A stretch of 64,000 bases of DNA from Budorcas taxicolor (Eukaryota; Chordata; Mammalia; Artiodactyla; Bovidae). The DNA lies in the NCBI RefSeq assembly GCF_023091745.1, contig NC_068935.1, positions 16,227,775-16,291,774 of the forward strand. Direction: 5' to 3'. The translations under genes were made by a program, and so were the position numbers. Below the pieces are notes generated by a model, which was given only the letters and a program-made list of their open reading frames with translations, was not told the DNA's origin and ran no database searches. Positions 11,401 to 22,152 of the stretch are shown here, in pieces (the stretch's first letter is position 1; each line of letters begins with the position of its first letter).

Positions 11401-14400
11401 CCTGGGTGGGGTGTCAGGTTGCAAAACACAGGGGTTGGAGAGATGGGATCCCACAGCCTCTCCTAAGTGTAAGGATGGAAGATTTTTCTTCACAGGTAAA
11501 CAAATAATTGATTCCAAAGTCCCCAGCTGAATCTGAAACCCCAGTTAATAATTGACTGAGACATCATGGAGAATTATTTTCTAAAATTAGTTCAGAATGC
11601 AGCAAAACTGTATATCACATTTAACATTAGAAAGAAAAATTTCTGATAAGACCAAGGTCTTTAAATTAGGCCATATACCATATGTCTTGGACTAAAACTG
11701 AAACCATGCCAACGTGTACTGATGTTCTTTCGGGGCAGATTTAATTTAATTAACCCACATTTCTTTGGAGCCAACACTTCAGGAACATCTTATCCCTAAA
11801 TTGAGTTGGTCCCGTGCAACTGGCAAATGACCTGAACCTTATGATGGAGCAAGGGCAGTGGGTACTAGCCTTCCATCAGATCCTCCCACCAGTATCCTTT
11901 CTTCCCTGGCCAACAGTTTCTAGAATTGAAGAGGGATGGGTCTGGTACAGGAGGGGTATATTTGCTGAGCCTGTGCTTTCACCTTTCAATAACCAGATTA
12001 CTCTCTTGGGGTTTGGAGTCATATGTTGCCAATTGGACAGAAATGTAGTGACTCTGCAGTGTTTACAACTGATTCTATGTCTCCTCAGGAAATTCTAAAG
12101 GAAAATTTAAGGATGTTTGAATTAGTTCAGAAACATCCATCACATTGGCCTCCCTTTGTTCCTCCAGCCAAGCCGGAAGTAACAACCACAGGGGCAGGTA
12201 AGCTGTTGTTCAGAAGCTCTCTGGCCAGCAGACCCTTGGATAGCAGTTGTTTTATGAGACAGAAGCAATTGTGGGTCATGCTTTCTGTGGAATGAAAATT
12301 TCTGCTCAGGTGGACTGATCAAAGAATGGTATTTCTTCTGATGAACTGATACTTAGCAATTTCAGAGAATAATAGTAAAAGAAAATAAGCTCCATGGAAA
12401 ATCAAAATGAGTAGAATTTGTTTTTTTTCACGGTCTGGTTTAGAAACCAAATCAGAGGACATGGGTAATTCAAAAGGTTCCTCAAAGATCTTACAGAGCC
12501 TCATCTTAATCACTGTGAACAGGGCTGTGTAACAAGTCTAGTTCATTTCTTTTTTTAATTGATGTATAGTTGACTTACAGTGTTGTGTCAATTTCAGGTA
12601 TACAGTAAAGTGATAAATATATATAATATATATATATGTGGTTTTTCAGTTTATTTTCTATTATTGGTTATTATAAGATATTAAATATAGTTCCTTTTGC
12701 TATATAGTAGGTTCTTATTTATTTATTTTATATATAGTAGTATATATCTGTTAATCCCAAAGTTCTAGTTTATAGCCCCCCTTTTCCCTTCTGGTAACCA
12801 TAAATTTGTTTTCTATGTCTGTGAGTCTATTTCTGTTTTATAAATAAGATCATTTGTATCATTTTTTAGATTCCACATGTAAGTGATATCCTGTGGTATT
12901 TACCTTTTTCTTTCTTAGTTTACTTAGTATGATAATCTTTAGGTCCATCCATGTTTCTGCAAATGGCATTATTTCATTCTTCTTTATGGCTAAGTAATAT
13001 GCCATTATATATACATGCATGTGTGTATATACATATATTATATATACACACCACATCTTATTTATCCATTTACCTGTAGATGGGCACTTAGTTTGCTTCC
13101 ATGTCTTCACTATTGTAAATAGTGCTGCTGTGACCAATGAGGTGCATATATCTTTTTGAATTAGATTTTTCATCTTTTCTGGATCTATGCCCAGGAGTGT
13201 GACTGCTGGGTCATATGGTAACTCTATTTTTAGTTTTTTAAGAAACCTCCACACTGTCCTCCATAGTGGCCACATCAATTTACATTCCCAGCAACAGTAT
13301 AAGAGGGATCCCTTTTCTCCATACCCTCTCCAGCATTTATTATTTGTAGATTTTTTGATGATGGCCATTCTGAGCAGTGTGAGGTGATACCTCATTGTAG
13401 TTTTAATTTGCATTTCTCTAATGCTTAGTGATATTGAGCATCTTTTCATGTGCCTGTTGGCCATTTGTATGGCTTCTTTGGAGAAATATCTATTTAAGTC
13501 TTCTGCTTATTTTTTGATTGGGCTGTTTGTTTTTTGATACTGAGCTATATGAGCTGTTTGTGTATTTGAAAGTTAATCCCTTGCAGTCACATCATTTGCA
13601 AATATTTTCTCCCAGTCCATAGGTAATCTTTTTGTTTTGTTTACAGTTTCCTTTGCTATGCAAATGTTTTTACATTTAATTAGGTCCCATTTGTTTACTT
13701 TTACTTTTGTTTCCATTACTCTAGGAGACAGATCAAAAAAAATATTGCTGAAATTTATGTCAGAGTATTCTGCCTATGTCTTCCTCTAGGAGTTTTATAG
13801 TATCCAGTCCTACATTTATTTTGAGTTTATTTTTTGTATATGGTATTAGAGAATATTCTGATTTCATTCTTTTTCATGTAACTGTCCAGTTTTCCCAGAA
13901 CCACTTATTGAGGGAACTGTCTTTCCTCCATGGTATATTCTTGCCTCCATTGTAGTAGATTGGGCTTCCCTGATAGCTCAGCTGGTAAAGAATCCACCTG
14001 TTATTCAGGAGACCCTGATTCGATTCCTGGGCGGGGAAGAGCCACTGGAAAGGGATAGGCTACCCACTCCAGTATTGTTAGGTTTCCCTGGTGGCTCAGA
14101 TAGTAAAGAATCTATCTGCAATGCAGAAGACCTGGGTTCGATCACTGGGTTGTGAAGATCCCTTGGAGAAGGGAACAGTTACCCACTCCAGTATTCTGGC
14201 CTGGAGAATTCCATGGACTGTATAGTCCATGGGATCGCAAAGAGTCAGACTTGACTGAGCAACTTTCACTTGTTGTAGATTAATTAACCATAAGTACATG
14301 GGTTTATTTCTGGGCTTTCTGTCCTGTTCCTTTGATCTATGCTTCTGTTTTTTGTGCCAGTACCATACTGTTTTGATGACTGTAGCTTTGTAGTATAGTA

Positions 14401-17400
14401 TGAAGTCAAGGAGCATGATTCCTTCGGCTCTGTTCTTCTTTCTCAAGATTGTTTTGTCTATTTGAGGTCTTTTCTGTTTTCACACAAATTGGAAAGTTTT
14501 TTGTTCTAGTTTTGTGGAAAATGCCATTGCTAACTTGTTAGGAATTACATTGAATCTGTAGATTATGTTGGGTAGTATGGTGTTTTTAACAATATTAATT
14601 CTTCCAATCCAAGAACATGGTATATCTTTTCATCTGTTTGTGTCATCTTTAGTTTCTTTCATCAGCGTCTTATACTTTTGGGAGTACCGGTGTTTTGCCT
14701 CCTTATGTAGATTTATTCCTAGGTATTCTACTCTTTTTAATGTGATAGTAAGTGGGATTATTTTCTTAATTTCTCTTTCTGATAGTTCATTGTTAGTGTA
14801 CAGAAATGCAACAGATTTCTGTATGTTAATCTTGTACCCTGAAATTTTACCAAATTTGTTGATGAGCTCTAGTAGTTTTCTGATGGCATCTTTAAGATTT
14901 TCTATGTATAGTATCATGTCATCGGCAAACAGTGACAATTTTGCTTCTTTCTTTCCAATTTGGATTACTTCTATTTCTTTTTCTTCTCTGATTGCTGTGG
15001 CCTGGATTTCCAAAACTATATTGAATAAAAGTGGCAAGAGTGGGCATCCTTATCTTGTTCCTGATCTTAAAGGGAATGCTTTCAGCTTCTTGCCATTGAC
15101 TATGATGTTTAGCTGTGTGTTTGTCATATATGGCCTTATGTTGAGGTATGTTCCTTCTATTCCCACTTTCTGGAGAGTTTTTATAATAGATGGATATTGA
15201 ATTTAATCAGAAGCTTTTTCTGCATCTATTGAGATGATCATATGGTTTTCATTCTTTAATTTGTTCATGTGGTGTATCACATTGATTTCCAGGTACTGAA
15301 AATCCTTGGATCCCTGGGATAAATCCCACTTGGTCATGGTGTGTGATCCTTTCAATGTATTGTTGGAGTCAGCTGGCTAGTATTGTGTTGAGGATTTTTG
15401 CATCTATGTTCATCAGTGATACTGACCTGTAATTTTCTTTTTTTGTGTGTGGTATCTTTGTTTGGTTTGGTGTCTGGTTGTTAGTGGCCTTATAGAATGA
15501 GTTCAGAAGTGTTTCTACCTCTGCAATTTTTTAGAATAGTTTGAGAAGGGTAGCTGTTAACTCTTCTTTAAATGTTTAGTAGAATTCACCTGTGATGCCA
15601 TCCAGTCTTGGACTTTTGTTTGTTGGGAATTTTTAAATTTCTGATTCAATTTCTGTACTGGTAATTGGTTTATTCATAGTTTCTGTTTCTTCCTGGTTCA
15701 GTCTTGGGAGATTGTACCTTTCTAAGAATTTGTCCATTTCTTCTAGGCTGTTTATTTTATTGCTGTATAGTTGCTCATAATAGTCTCTTATGATCTTTTG
15801 TATTTCAGTGGAGTCAGTTGTAATATTTCTTTTTTCACTTCTGATTTTATTGATTTGGGTTCTCTCCCTTTTTTTCTTGATGAGTCTGGCTAAATAAAGG
15901 TTTATCAATTTTTTAATCTTTTCAAAGAACCAGCTTTTGGTTTTATTGATCATTTCTTTCTTTTTCTTTTTTTTTTTTTAGTCTCTATTTCATTTCTGCT
16001 CTGATCTTAATGATTTATTTCCTTCCATAACTTTGGGTACTGTTTGTTCTTCTTTCTCTAGTTGTTTTAGGTGTCAGTTTAGGTTGTTTGAGATTTTTAT
16101 TTCCTAAGGTAAACTTATATTGCTATAAACTTCCCTCTTAGAAGTGCTTTTGCTATAACCCATAAGTTTTGGATCATCGTATATTCATTTTCATTTGTCC
16201 CTAGGTACTTTTAAATTTCTTCTTTGATTTCTTCAGTGATCCATTGGTTGTTTGGTATCATATTGTTTAACCTCCATGTGTTTGTGGATTTTTGCAGTTT
16301 TTTCTTGTATTTGATTTCTAATCTCATAGAGTTCTGGTTGGAAAAGATGCTGGATATGATTTTAGTTTTCTTAGATTTACCAAGGCTCATTTTGTGGCCA
16401 GGAGAATGTCCCATGTGCACTTGAAAAGAATGTTCTGCTGTTTTTTGATGGAATGCTATATAAATACCAATTAAGTTCATTTGGTCTCATGTGTTATTTT
16501 AATAACTGTGTTTCCTTATTGATGTTCTGTCTCAATGATCTGTCCATTGATGTAACTAGAGTGTTAAAGTTCCCTACTATTATTGTGTTACTATCAATTT
16601 CTCCTTTCATAACTGTTATTATTTGCCTTATATATTAAGGTACTCCTATGTTAGGTGCATATATATTTGCAATTTTTATATTTTCTTTTTGGATGCATCC
16701 CTTGAATCCCTTGATTCACCCCTTGTAGTGTCCTTCTTTGTCTCTTGTCACAGTCTTCATTTTAAAGTTTATTTTGTCTGATATGAGTATTGCTAGTCTT
16801 GCTTTCTTCTGGTTTCCATTTGTGTGGAATACCTTTTTCTGTCCCTTTCCTTTCAGTCTGTATACGTCTCTAGATCTGTAGTGAATATGTTGTAGGCAGC
16901 ATATATATAGGTCTTGTTTTTGAATGCATTCAGCCAGTGTGTGTCTTTTGGTTGGAAAAATTTAGTCTGTTTGCATTTAAAGTAATTATTGACAAGTGTC
17001 TAAGAATTGCGATTTTGTTAATGGTTTTGGATTTGTTTTCGTAGGTCTTTTCCCCCCTTTTTCTTCTTTTGTTCTCTTGTGATTTAATAACTACCCTTAG
17101 TGTTATGTTTGGATTCCTTCTTTTTTTGTGTGTATATCTATTACAGATTTTTGCTTTGTGGTTTTTGTATAAGTCTGTATATAAATGTGACTGTTTTAAG
17201 TTGCTGAGCTCTTAATTTCAAATGCATCTTAAATACCATGCATTTGTACTCTCCTCCCCTCATGATTACTGTTTTTGATATCATGTTTTACATCTGATTG
17301 TTTTTTGAATCCTTTATCTGCTTATTGTAGATACAGGTGACTTTACAAATTTTGTCTTTTAACCTCCTTACTAGTTTTGTCTGAATGATTTTCTACCTTT

Positions 17401-20400
17401 ACTGTATGTTTGCCTTCATCAGTGAGCTTTTTCATTTTGTAAATTTCTTGTTCTTATTTGTGATCTTTTTTTTCCACGTGGAGAAGTCCTTTAACATTTA
17501 TTGTAAAGCTGGTTTGGTGGTGCTGAATTGTTTTAGCTTTCCCTTGTCTGTAAAGCTTTTGATTTCTCCATCAAATCTGAATGAGAATCTTTCTGGGTAG
17601 AGTATTCTTGGTTGTAGGTTTTCCCCTTTCATCACTTTAAATATATTGTGTCACTCCCTTCTGGCCTGCAGAATTTCTGCAGAAAAATCAGCTAATAGCC
17701 TTATGGGAGTTCCCTTGTATGTTATTTGTTTTCTCTTGCTGCTTTTAGTATTCTCTCTTTATCTTTAATTTTTATAATTTTCATTACATCATGTCTTGGT
17801 GTGTTCCTCTTTGTGTTCATCTTGTATGGGACTCTCTGCACTTCCTGGAGTTGGATGCCTGTTTCCTTTCCCAGGTTAGGGAAGTTTTTAGCTGTTATCT
17901 ATTCTAATATTTTCTCAGGTCTTTTCTCTCTCTCTTCTTCTGGGACCCCTATAATGCAAATATTGGTGCATTTGATGCTGTCCCAGAGAGCTCTTAAACT
18001 GTCATTTCTTTTCATTCTTTTTCTGTTTTTTTTTTTTTTTTTTTTTTTTTCTGTTCAGCTGTAGTGATTTCCACTGCTCTGTCTTCATGCACACTGGTCC
18101 ATTCTTCTAGTATATATTTTTTTGCATTTCTTTTTTAAAATTAATTTATTTTTTATTGAAAGATAATTGCTTTACAGAATTTTGTTGTTTTCTGTCAAAC
18201 CTCAACATGAATAAGCCATAGGTATACATCTTCTATGTATATTTTTGGATTTGTCATCTCTGGTTGTTCTTTATATGTTCTCTTTGTTAAAAACTAATTT
18301 CTCACTCTTTGCATCCATTCTCTTCTCAAGTTCTTTGATCATCTTTATAATCATTACTCTGAACTCATTCTTGAGTAGATTGCCTAACTCCTCTTTACTT
18401 CATTCTTCTGGAGTTTTATCTTGTTCCTGTGTCTGGAATATATTCCTCTGCTGCCTCATTTTGCCTAAGTTGCTATTTGTATTTTTTTGTCTGTGGTAGG
18501 TTAGTTACATTTCTCAACTTTGGAGAACTGGCCCTCTGAAGGAGGCATCCTATATGTCCCAGAAGTGCACGCCTCTCTCATCACCCAAGCTACGTGCTCT
18601 AGGTGTTCCCCCTATGAGGGCCATTTGGTTCTTTCTGTTGTGGTGGGCTGACTCTGTGGGCCATCTTCTAGCTTAGCTGGCATCAAGTCTGGTTGGTTGC
18701 CAGGCCCTGCCTTGTGCACATTCTGCTGGTAGCTGTTTAGTGGGACCTGGTCATGAGGTGGCTGGTTGCAGAACCCAAGGGGGCCTAGTGCTGGCTCACT
18801 GGTGGCTGGAGTCAGGGTCCTGAAGACTCTGGGGCTGTGCCAACTAATGGCAGAGGTTAGTGCTGGATTACTGGCAGGCAGAGCTAGTTCCTGTAGTGTG
18901 GCTGCTGGGCCCAGGGATCCCAGAGCATGTTTCAGATCATTGGTATGTGGGGGCTAGTTCCTGATACAGTTGGGTATGAGGTCTGGGGTGTCCCAAAGGT
19001 TTCACTGACCTGCTGTGGGCAGGGCCAGGGCTGAGGTGATCCCAGGGTCAGGACTGGTTTCTGTTGCAGGATATAGTTTTCTTGCTCCTAGTGTCTGCCC
19101 CCTGGTGGATGAGGGGGATCTAGAGTCTTGTTCAGGCTTCCTGGTGGGAGGGGCCAGGGCCTGTCCACTGGTGGGTGGAGCTGGGACTTGGCCCTCAGAT
19201 GGGCAGGGCCATGTCTAAGGGCGTGTCTAGAGGCTGTGGGCTTTCAACTTCTTCAGTCAGCTTGTCTGAAAAGTGGAAGTGTTAGTCTTTCAGTCATGTC
19301 CAACTCTTTGAGGCCCCATGGACTATAGCTCTCCAGGTTCCTCTGTCCACGGAATTCTATAGGCAAGAGTACTAGAGTGGGTAGCCATTCCCTTCTCCAG
19401 GGGATCTTCTCAACACAGGAATCGAACCTGGGTCTCCTGCATCACAGGCAGATTCTTTACCACTGAGCCGCCAAGGAAGCCCTGCCCAATTACTTGTTTG
19501 GCCTGAGGTGTCCCAGCACTGGTGCCTACAGGCTGTTGGGTAGGGTCAGGTCTTGGCACTAGTGATCCAACATGTCAGCTACCAGGAATGTACATGTGGT
19601 AGAATATTCCCGAATATGACCGCCATCAGTGTCTATGTCCCCCTGGTGAGCTGCAGCCTACCCACACCTCTCCAGGAGAGTCTCTGAGACCAGCAGGTAG
19701 GTCTGGCCTGTCAGTAAGTCAGTTCAGTCACTCAGTCATGTCTGACTCTTTGCAACCCCATGGACTGTAGCATGCCAGGCTTTCCTGTCCATCACTAACT
19801 CCCGGGGCTTGCTCAAACTCATGTCCATCGAGTCGGTGATGCCATCCAACCATCTCATCCTCTGTCGTTCCCTTCTCTTCCTGCCTTCAATCTTTCCTAG
19901 TATCAGGGTCTTTTCCAATGAGTCAGTTCTTTGCCTCAGGTGGCCCAAGTATTGGAGTTGCAGCTTCAGCATCAGTCCTTCCAATGAATGCTGCTGCTGC
20001 TGCTGCTGCTAAGTCACTTCAGTTGTGCCCGACTCTGTGCAAACCCAGAGACAGCAGCCCACAAGGCTCCTTCGTCCCTGGGATTCTCCAGGCAAGAACA
20101 CTGGAGTGGGTTGCCATTTCCTTCTCCAATGCATGAAAGTGAAAAGTGAAAGTGAAGTCGCTCAGTTGTGTCCGACTCTTAGCGACTCCATGGACTGCAG
20201 CCTACCAGGCTCCTCCATCCATGGGATTTTCCAGACAAGAGTACTGGAGTAGGTTGCCATTTCCTTCTCCACTTCCAATGAATATTCTGGACTAATTTCC
20301 TTTAGGATTAACAGGTTGGATCTCCTTGCAGTCCAAGGGACTCTCAAGAGTCTTCTCCAGCACCACAGTTCAAAAGCATCAATTCTTTGGCACTCAGCTT

Positions 20401-22152
20401 TCTTTATGGTTCAACTCTCACATCCATACATGACTACTGGAAAAACCGTAGCTTTGACTAATCGGACCTTTGTTGGCAAAGTGATGTTTCTAGTTTTTAA
20501 TATGCTGTCTTGGTTGGTCATAGCTTTTCTTCCAAGGAACAAGTGTTTTGTAATTTCATGGCTGCAGTCACCATCTGCAGTGATTTTGGAGCCCCCCAAA
20601 TTAAAGTCTCTCACTGTTTCCATTGTTTCCCCATCTATTTGTCATGAAGTGATGGGACTGGATGCCATGATGTTAGTTTTTTGAATGTTGAGTTTTAAGC
20701 CAACTTTTTCACTCTGCTCTTTCACTGTCATCAAGAGGCTCTTTAGTTCTTTGCTTTCTGCCATAAGGGTGGTTATCATCTGCATATCTAAGATTATTGA
20801 TATTTCTCCCTGCCATCTTGATTCCATCTTGAGCTTCATCCAGCCCGGCATTTCACATGATGTACTCTGCATATAAATAAGCAGGGTGACAATATACAGC
20901 CTTGACATACTCCTGTCCCAATCTGGAACCAGTCTGTTGTGCCATGTACAGTTATAACTGTTGCTTGGCTTGCATACAGTTTCTCAGGAAGCAGGTCAGG
21001 TGGTTTGGTATTCCCATCTCTTGAAGAATTTTTCACAGTTTGTTGTGATCCAGATAGTCAAAGGTTTTGGCGTAATCAATAAATCAGAAGTAGATGTTTT
21101 TCTGGAACTCTCTAGTTGTTTTGATGATCCAATGGATGTTGGCAATTTGATCTCTGGTTCCTCTGCCTTTTCTAAATCCAGCTTGAACATCTGGAAGTTC
21201 ATAGCTCACATACTGTTGAAGCCTGACTTGGAGAATTTTTTTTTATTTTTTATCTGACTTGGAGAATTTTGAGCATTACTTTGCTAGCATGTGAGATGAG
21301 TGCAATTGTGCAGTAGCTTGAACATTCTTTGGCATTGCCTTTCTTAGGGATTGGAATGAAAACTGACCTTTTCCAGTCCTGTGGCCACGGATGAGTTTTC
21401 CAAATTTGCTGGTCTAGGCTCCTATCAAATTATTCCTTTTGCCCTGAGTCCCAGTACACATGAAAGTTTTGTGTGGGCCCTTGAAGCGTAGAGTCTGTAT
21501 TTCCCCCAGTCCTGTGGGGTTCTTGCAATAAACTCCTGCTGGCCTTCAAAGCCAAATGCTCCAGGGGGCTCCTCCCCTGAATGCCAGACCCTCAGTCTGA
21601 GGAGCCTGACATGGGGCTCAGAACTGTTACTCCTGTGGGAGAGCTTCTACAATATTATTCTCCATTTTGTGGGTTGCCCGCCCATGGGTGTGGGATTTGA
21701 TCATATCGTGAGTCTGCCCCTCCTACCCATATTGCTGTGAATTCTTCTTTATGACTTTAGTTGTAGAAGATCTCTTCTGGTAGGTTCCAGTCCTTTTCAT
21801 CAATGGTTGTTCTGCAGATAATTTTGATTTTGTTGTGCTCGTAAGAGGAGGTGAGCTCAGGATCTTTTTACTCTCACATCTTGGGCCCCTAAAACTATTT
21901 TGATTCTTTATGGAGAATTGTTAACACTTGGCAGTGGTCCCACCTGTAAGTCTCCTCTACGCTAGCTTTTGTGTAGCAAAGCAATTAAAAAATGTATGGT
22001 CTTAACTACCGAGTAATGTACTGACCTGTTGAACCAAAGGTTTTCAAGCTTTTTTTCCCCCTCATTTCTGTATTCTGATAGAGTTCATTGACTCTACTGA
22101 ACAACTTGAGGAATTTGACCTGGAGGAAGATTTCGAGATTCTGAGCATATAG
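2193..22152 (+). CDS. ATG4A: ATG4A 3' half (seven coding exons, partial gene)
   Basis: Cysteine protease of autophagy. In the cytosol the family trims the C-terminus of ATG8 proteins (GABARAP/LC3 group) to expose Gly and later removes their lipid. Seven exons (2193-2272, 2990-3177, 3300-3378, 8819-8964, 10638-10694, 12089-12197, 22082-22152) join in frame to 242 residues plus stop. They match roughly the last 240 of the 398 residues I recall for human ATG4A. The catalytic Asp and His lie in FLDPH (exon d); the catalytic Cys is upstream of the window. The protein ends EEDFEILSI, where FEIL fits the LIR motif used by ATG4 proteins to bind ATG8. PLRLGINQINPVYVDAF fits ATG4A better than ATG4B. 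All introns are GT-AG, with no internal stop or frameshift. The gene faces COL4A6 tail to tail, as on other mammalian X chromosomes. The assignment is by recognition, not a search. Confidence 0.96.
2273..2989 (+). other. ATG4A intron a-b
   Basis: 717 bp holding only the (GA)n microsatellite. The rest is unassigned single-copy-looking sequence. Confidence 0.8.
2350..2420. repeat. (GA)n microsatellite
   Basis: Long, nearly pure GA tract about 75 bp downstream of ATG4A exon a. Confidence 0.9.
2990..3177 (+). CDS. ATG4A: ATG4A exon b
   Basis: 188 bp, acceptor tttctag, donor gtaagt, ending in phase 0. The first part (KMCRTLSLSADTPAERP) is the variable loop of the family. The second part (WKPLLLIVPLRLGINQINP) is a conserved core strand and helix. 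Confidence 0.96.
3300..3378 (+). CDS. ATG4A: ATG4A exon c
   Basis: 79 bp, acceptor ccctccag, donor gtaaga. Encodes ECFKMPQSLGALGGKPNNAY then YFIGFL. The GGKPN loop and the YFIG strand are conserved in ATG4 proteases. A Gly codon is split across the next, 5.4 kb intron. Confidence 0.96.
4018..4152. mobile_element. MER20 DNA transposon fragment
   Basis: Resembles the MER20 (hAT-type) consensus: cccaaactttcatgtgcac, then caggtctggggtggagcctg and a cacactttgag end. Diverged. Confidence 0.6.
4720..4909 (+). mobile_element. Bov-tA SINE
   Basis: Plus-strand Bov-tA from cttccctggtgacttag to cagacacgactgag. Confidence 0.92.
5465..5510. repeat. (TA)n/(TG)n tract
   Basis: Alternating TATG/TATA low-complexity tract upstream of a SINE. 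Confidence 0.75.
5522..5728 (+). mobile_element. Bov-tA SINE
   Basis: Plus-strand copy, somewhat diverged at its 5' end (ggcttacccaatggctcag), ending cgaacacgactgagcatg. Confidence 0.9.
5740..5803. repeat. AT-rich tract
   Basis: Almost pure A/T, separating two plus-strand Bov-tA copies. Confidence 0.75.
5805..6015 (+). mobile_element. Bov-tA SINE
   Basis: Plus-strand copy ending gagcgacttcactttcac. Confidence 0.92.
6084..6295 (+). mobile_element. Bov-tA SINE
   Basis: Plus-strand copy from ggggcttccctggtggctc to the ttagcgactaagcaacacg end. Confidence 0.92.
6829..6846. repeat. Short (CA)n
   Basis: About nine CA repeats in an ATG4A intron. Confidence 0.7.
6897..6985 (+). mobile_element. Truncated Bov-tA SINE
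   Basis: Only the first third is recognisable (ggctttgctggtggctcag, then cctgccaatgcagaagg), with internal deletion. Confidence 0.65.
7131..7350 (-). mobile_element. Bov-tA SINE
   Basis: Minus-strand copy from gtgcttagtcactcagtc to gccaccagggaagccc. Confidence 0.92.
7429..7615 (+). mobile_element. Bov-tA SINE
   Basis: Plus-strand copy from ggggattccctgctggctc, 3' end diverged (ggttgcaaagagtctgagc). Confidence 0.9.
8819..8964 (+). CDS. ATG4A: ATG4A exon d (catalytic Asp/His)
   Basis: 146 bp, acceptor aaaacag. Encodes DELIFLDPHTTQTFVDT, whose D-P-H supplies two members of the Cys-Asp-His catalytic triad, then VDDQTFHCLQPPQRMNILNL. The exon ends in phase 0 with the unusual donor GTTGGT; the next exon reads straight on. 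Confidence 0.95.
9058..9325 (+). mobile_element. MIR SINE
   Basis: Old mammalian MIR: agtcacttaccagcc core, aacttttctgagctttg, then ttagcacagtgcccagcat near the 3' end. Confidence 0.65.
10156..10482 (-). mobile_element. L1 3' end fragment
   Basis: Antisense bovine-type L1 3' end: ataattgctttacaatgttg, tatatcccctccttcttgaa, tcccactagctatctgtttt. Contains an internal (GT)n tract. Confidence 0.8.
10384..10405. repeat. (GT)n microsatellite
   Basis: Pure GT run inside the L1 3' fragment. Confidence 0.85.
10638..10694 (+). CDS. ATG4A: ATG4A exon e
   Basis: 57 bp, acceptor ccccaag, donor gtaaag, phase 0 on both sides. Encodes GFFCKEEKDFDSWCSLVQK, matching the conserved segment just after LDPSVAL of exon d. 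The short exon is intact. Confidence 0.95.
10695..12088 (+). other. ATG4A intron e-f
   Basis: 1.4 kb, AT-rich, no repeat or exon recognised. Confidence 0.7.
12089..12197 (+). CDS. ATG4A: ATG4A exon f
   Basis: 109 bp, acceptor ctcctcag, donor gtaagc. Encodes EILKENLRMFELVQKHPSHW then PPFVPPAKPEVTTTGA, a near-invariant part of ATG4A close to the C-terminus. It is followed by the very long, L1-filled last intron. Confidence 0.96.
12859..13464 (-). pseudogene. L1 ORF2 C-terminal piece
   Basis: 201-codon open piece of the degraded L1. It has the ORF2 C-terminal region features CWECKLMWPLWRTVWRFLKK and ALFTIVKTWKQTKCPS. Confidence 0.8.
13961..14270 (+). mobile_element. Compound (dimeric) Bov-tA SINE
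   Basis: A partial tRNA-like unit (to about 14080) fused head to tail with a complete Bov-tA. One insertion event is supported by tgtagtagat at 13951-13960 and tgttgtagat at 14271-14280 flanking the whole. Confidence 0.82.
14630..15037 (-). pseudogene. L1 ORF2 reverse-transcriptase piece
   Basis: 135-codon open piece carrying LSLFADDMILYIENL, the RT active-site box, and SGYKINIQKSVAFLY. It is frame-broken from the neighbouring ORF2 pieces. Confidence 0.82.
15633..15953 (-). pseudogene. L1 ORF2 linker piece
   Basis: 106-codon open piece with KSWFFEKIKKLINLYLARLI and YYEQLYSNKINSLEEMDKFL, typical of the region between the endonuclease and RT domains. Confidence 0.8.
16211..16480 (-). pseudogene. 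L1 ORF2 endonuclease-end piece
   Basis: 89-codon open piece with NLIGIYIAFHQKTAEHSFQ and TWRLNNMIPNNQWITEEIK, the end of the L1 endonuclease domain. Confidence 0.75.
18029..18050. repeat. Poly(T) tract
   Basis: Run of about 22 T inside the antisense L1. Confidence 0.85.
18128..18240 (-). mobile_element. Short L1 3' end inside the larger L1
   Basis: A second L1-type 3' end (ttttattgaaagataattgc, caaacctcaacatgaataag) lies in mid-element, so a small truncated L1 probably jumped in. The boundaries are approximate. Confidence 0.6.
19268..19485 (-). mobile_element. Bov-tA SINE in L1 5'UTR
   Basis: Minus-strand copy from gtggaagtgttagtctttca to gccgccaaggaagccct. Confidence 0.9.
19712..21420 (-). 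mobile_element. BovB LINE, 5' truncated, frame-broken
   Basis: Antisense BovB (RTE family) nested in the L1 5'UTR. The left end is the BovB 3' tail (MRWLDGITDSMDMSLSKPRE on the minus strand). Further right are RT pieces such as QIGTGVCQGCILSPCLF, with several frame breaks. Split by a Bov-A2 at 19990-20271. Confidence 0.88.
19990..20271 (-). mobile_element. Bov-A2 SINE in BovB
   Basis: Inverted dimeric Bov-A2 beginning with a CTG run. A perfect 12-bp duplication cttccaatgaat at 19978-19989 and 20272-20283 proves insertion into the BovB. Confidence 0.94.
22082..22152 (+). CDS. ATG4A: ATG4A terminal coding exon g
   Basis: 71 coding bases after acceptor tctgatag, with stop TAG at 22150-22152. 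Encodes the acidic tail EFIDSTEQLEEFDLEEDFEI then LSI. FEIL preceded by acidic residues fits an LC3-interacting region. Confidence 0.95.

Larger units (their letters stand above)
12550..21892 (-). mobile_element. Near-full-length L1 with nested insertions
   Basis: Antisense L1 filling most of the last ATG4A intron. From right to left it has a GC-rich 5'UTR (about 18.3-21.9 kb), an ORF1 region (about 17-18 kb) and ORF2 (about 12.9-17 kb) with a reverse-transcriptase FADDMILY motif. It is interrupted by SINEs (13961-14270, 19268-19485), a short L1 end (18128-18240) and a BovB (19712-21420). Without these it is about 7 kb. ORF2 is broken into several open pieces, so it cannot be active. The 5' end stops about 190 bp before ATG4A exon g. 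Confidence 0.85.

Noticed and set aside
13961..14270. tRNA gene candidates (tRNA-like box motifs in several SINEs)
   Set aside because: All belong to tRNA-derived Bov-tA or CHR SINEs. None folds as an intact tRNA with an anticodon context I can support.
14565..15200. 211-codon + strand hydrophobic open frame looking like a membrane protein
   Set aside because: It is the reverse complement of an L1 ORF2 reverse-transcriptase segment.
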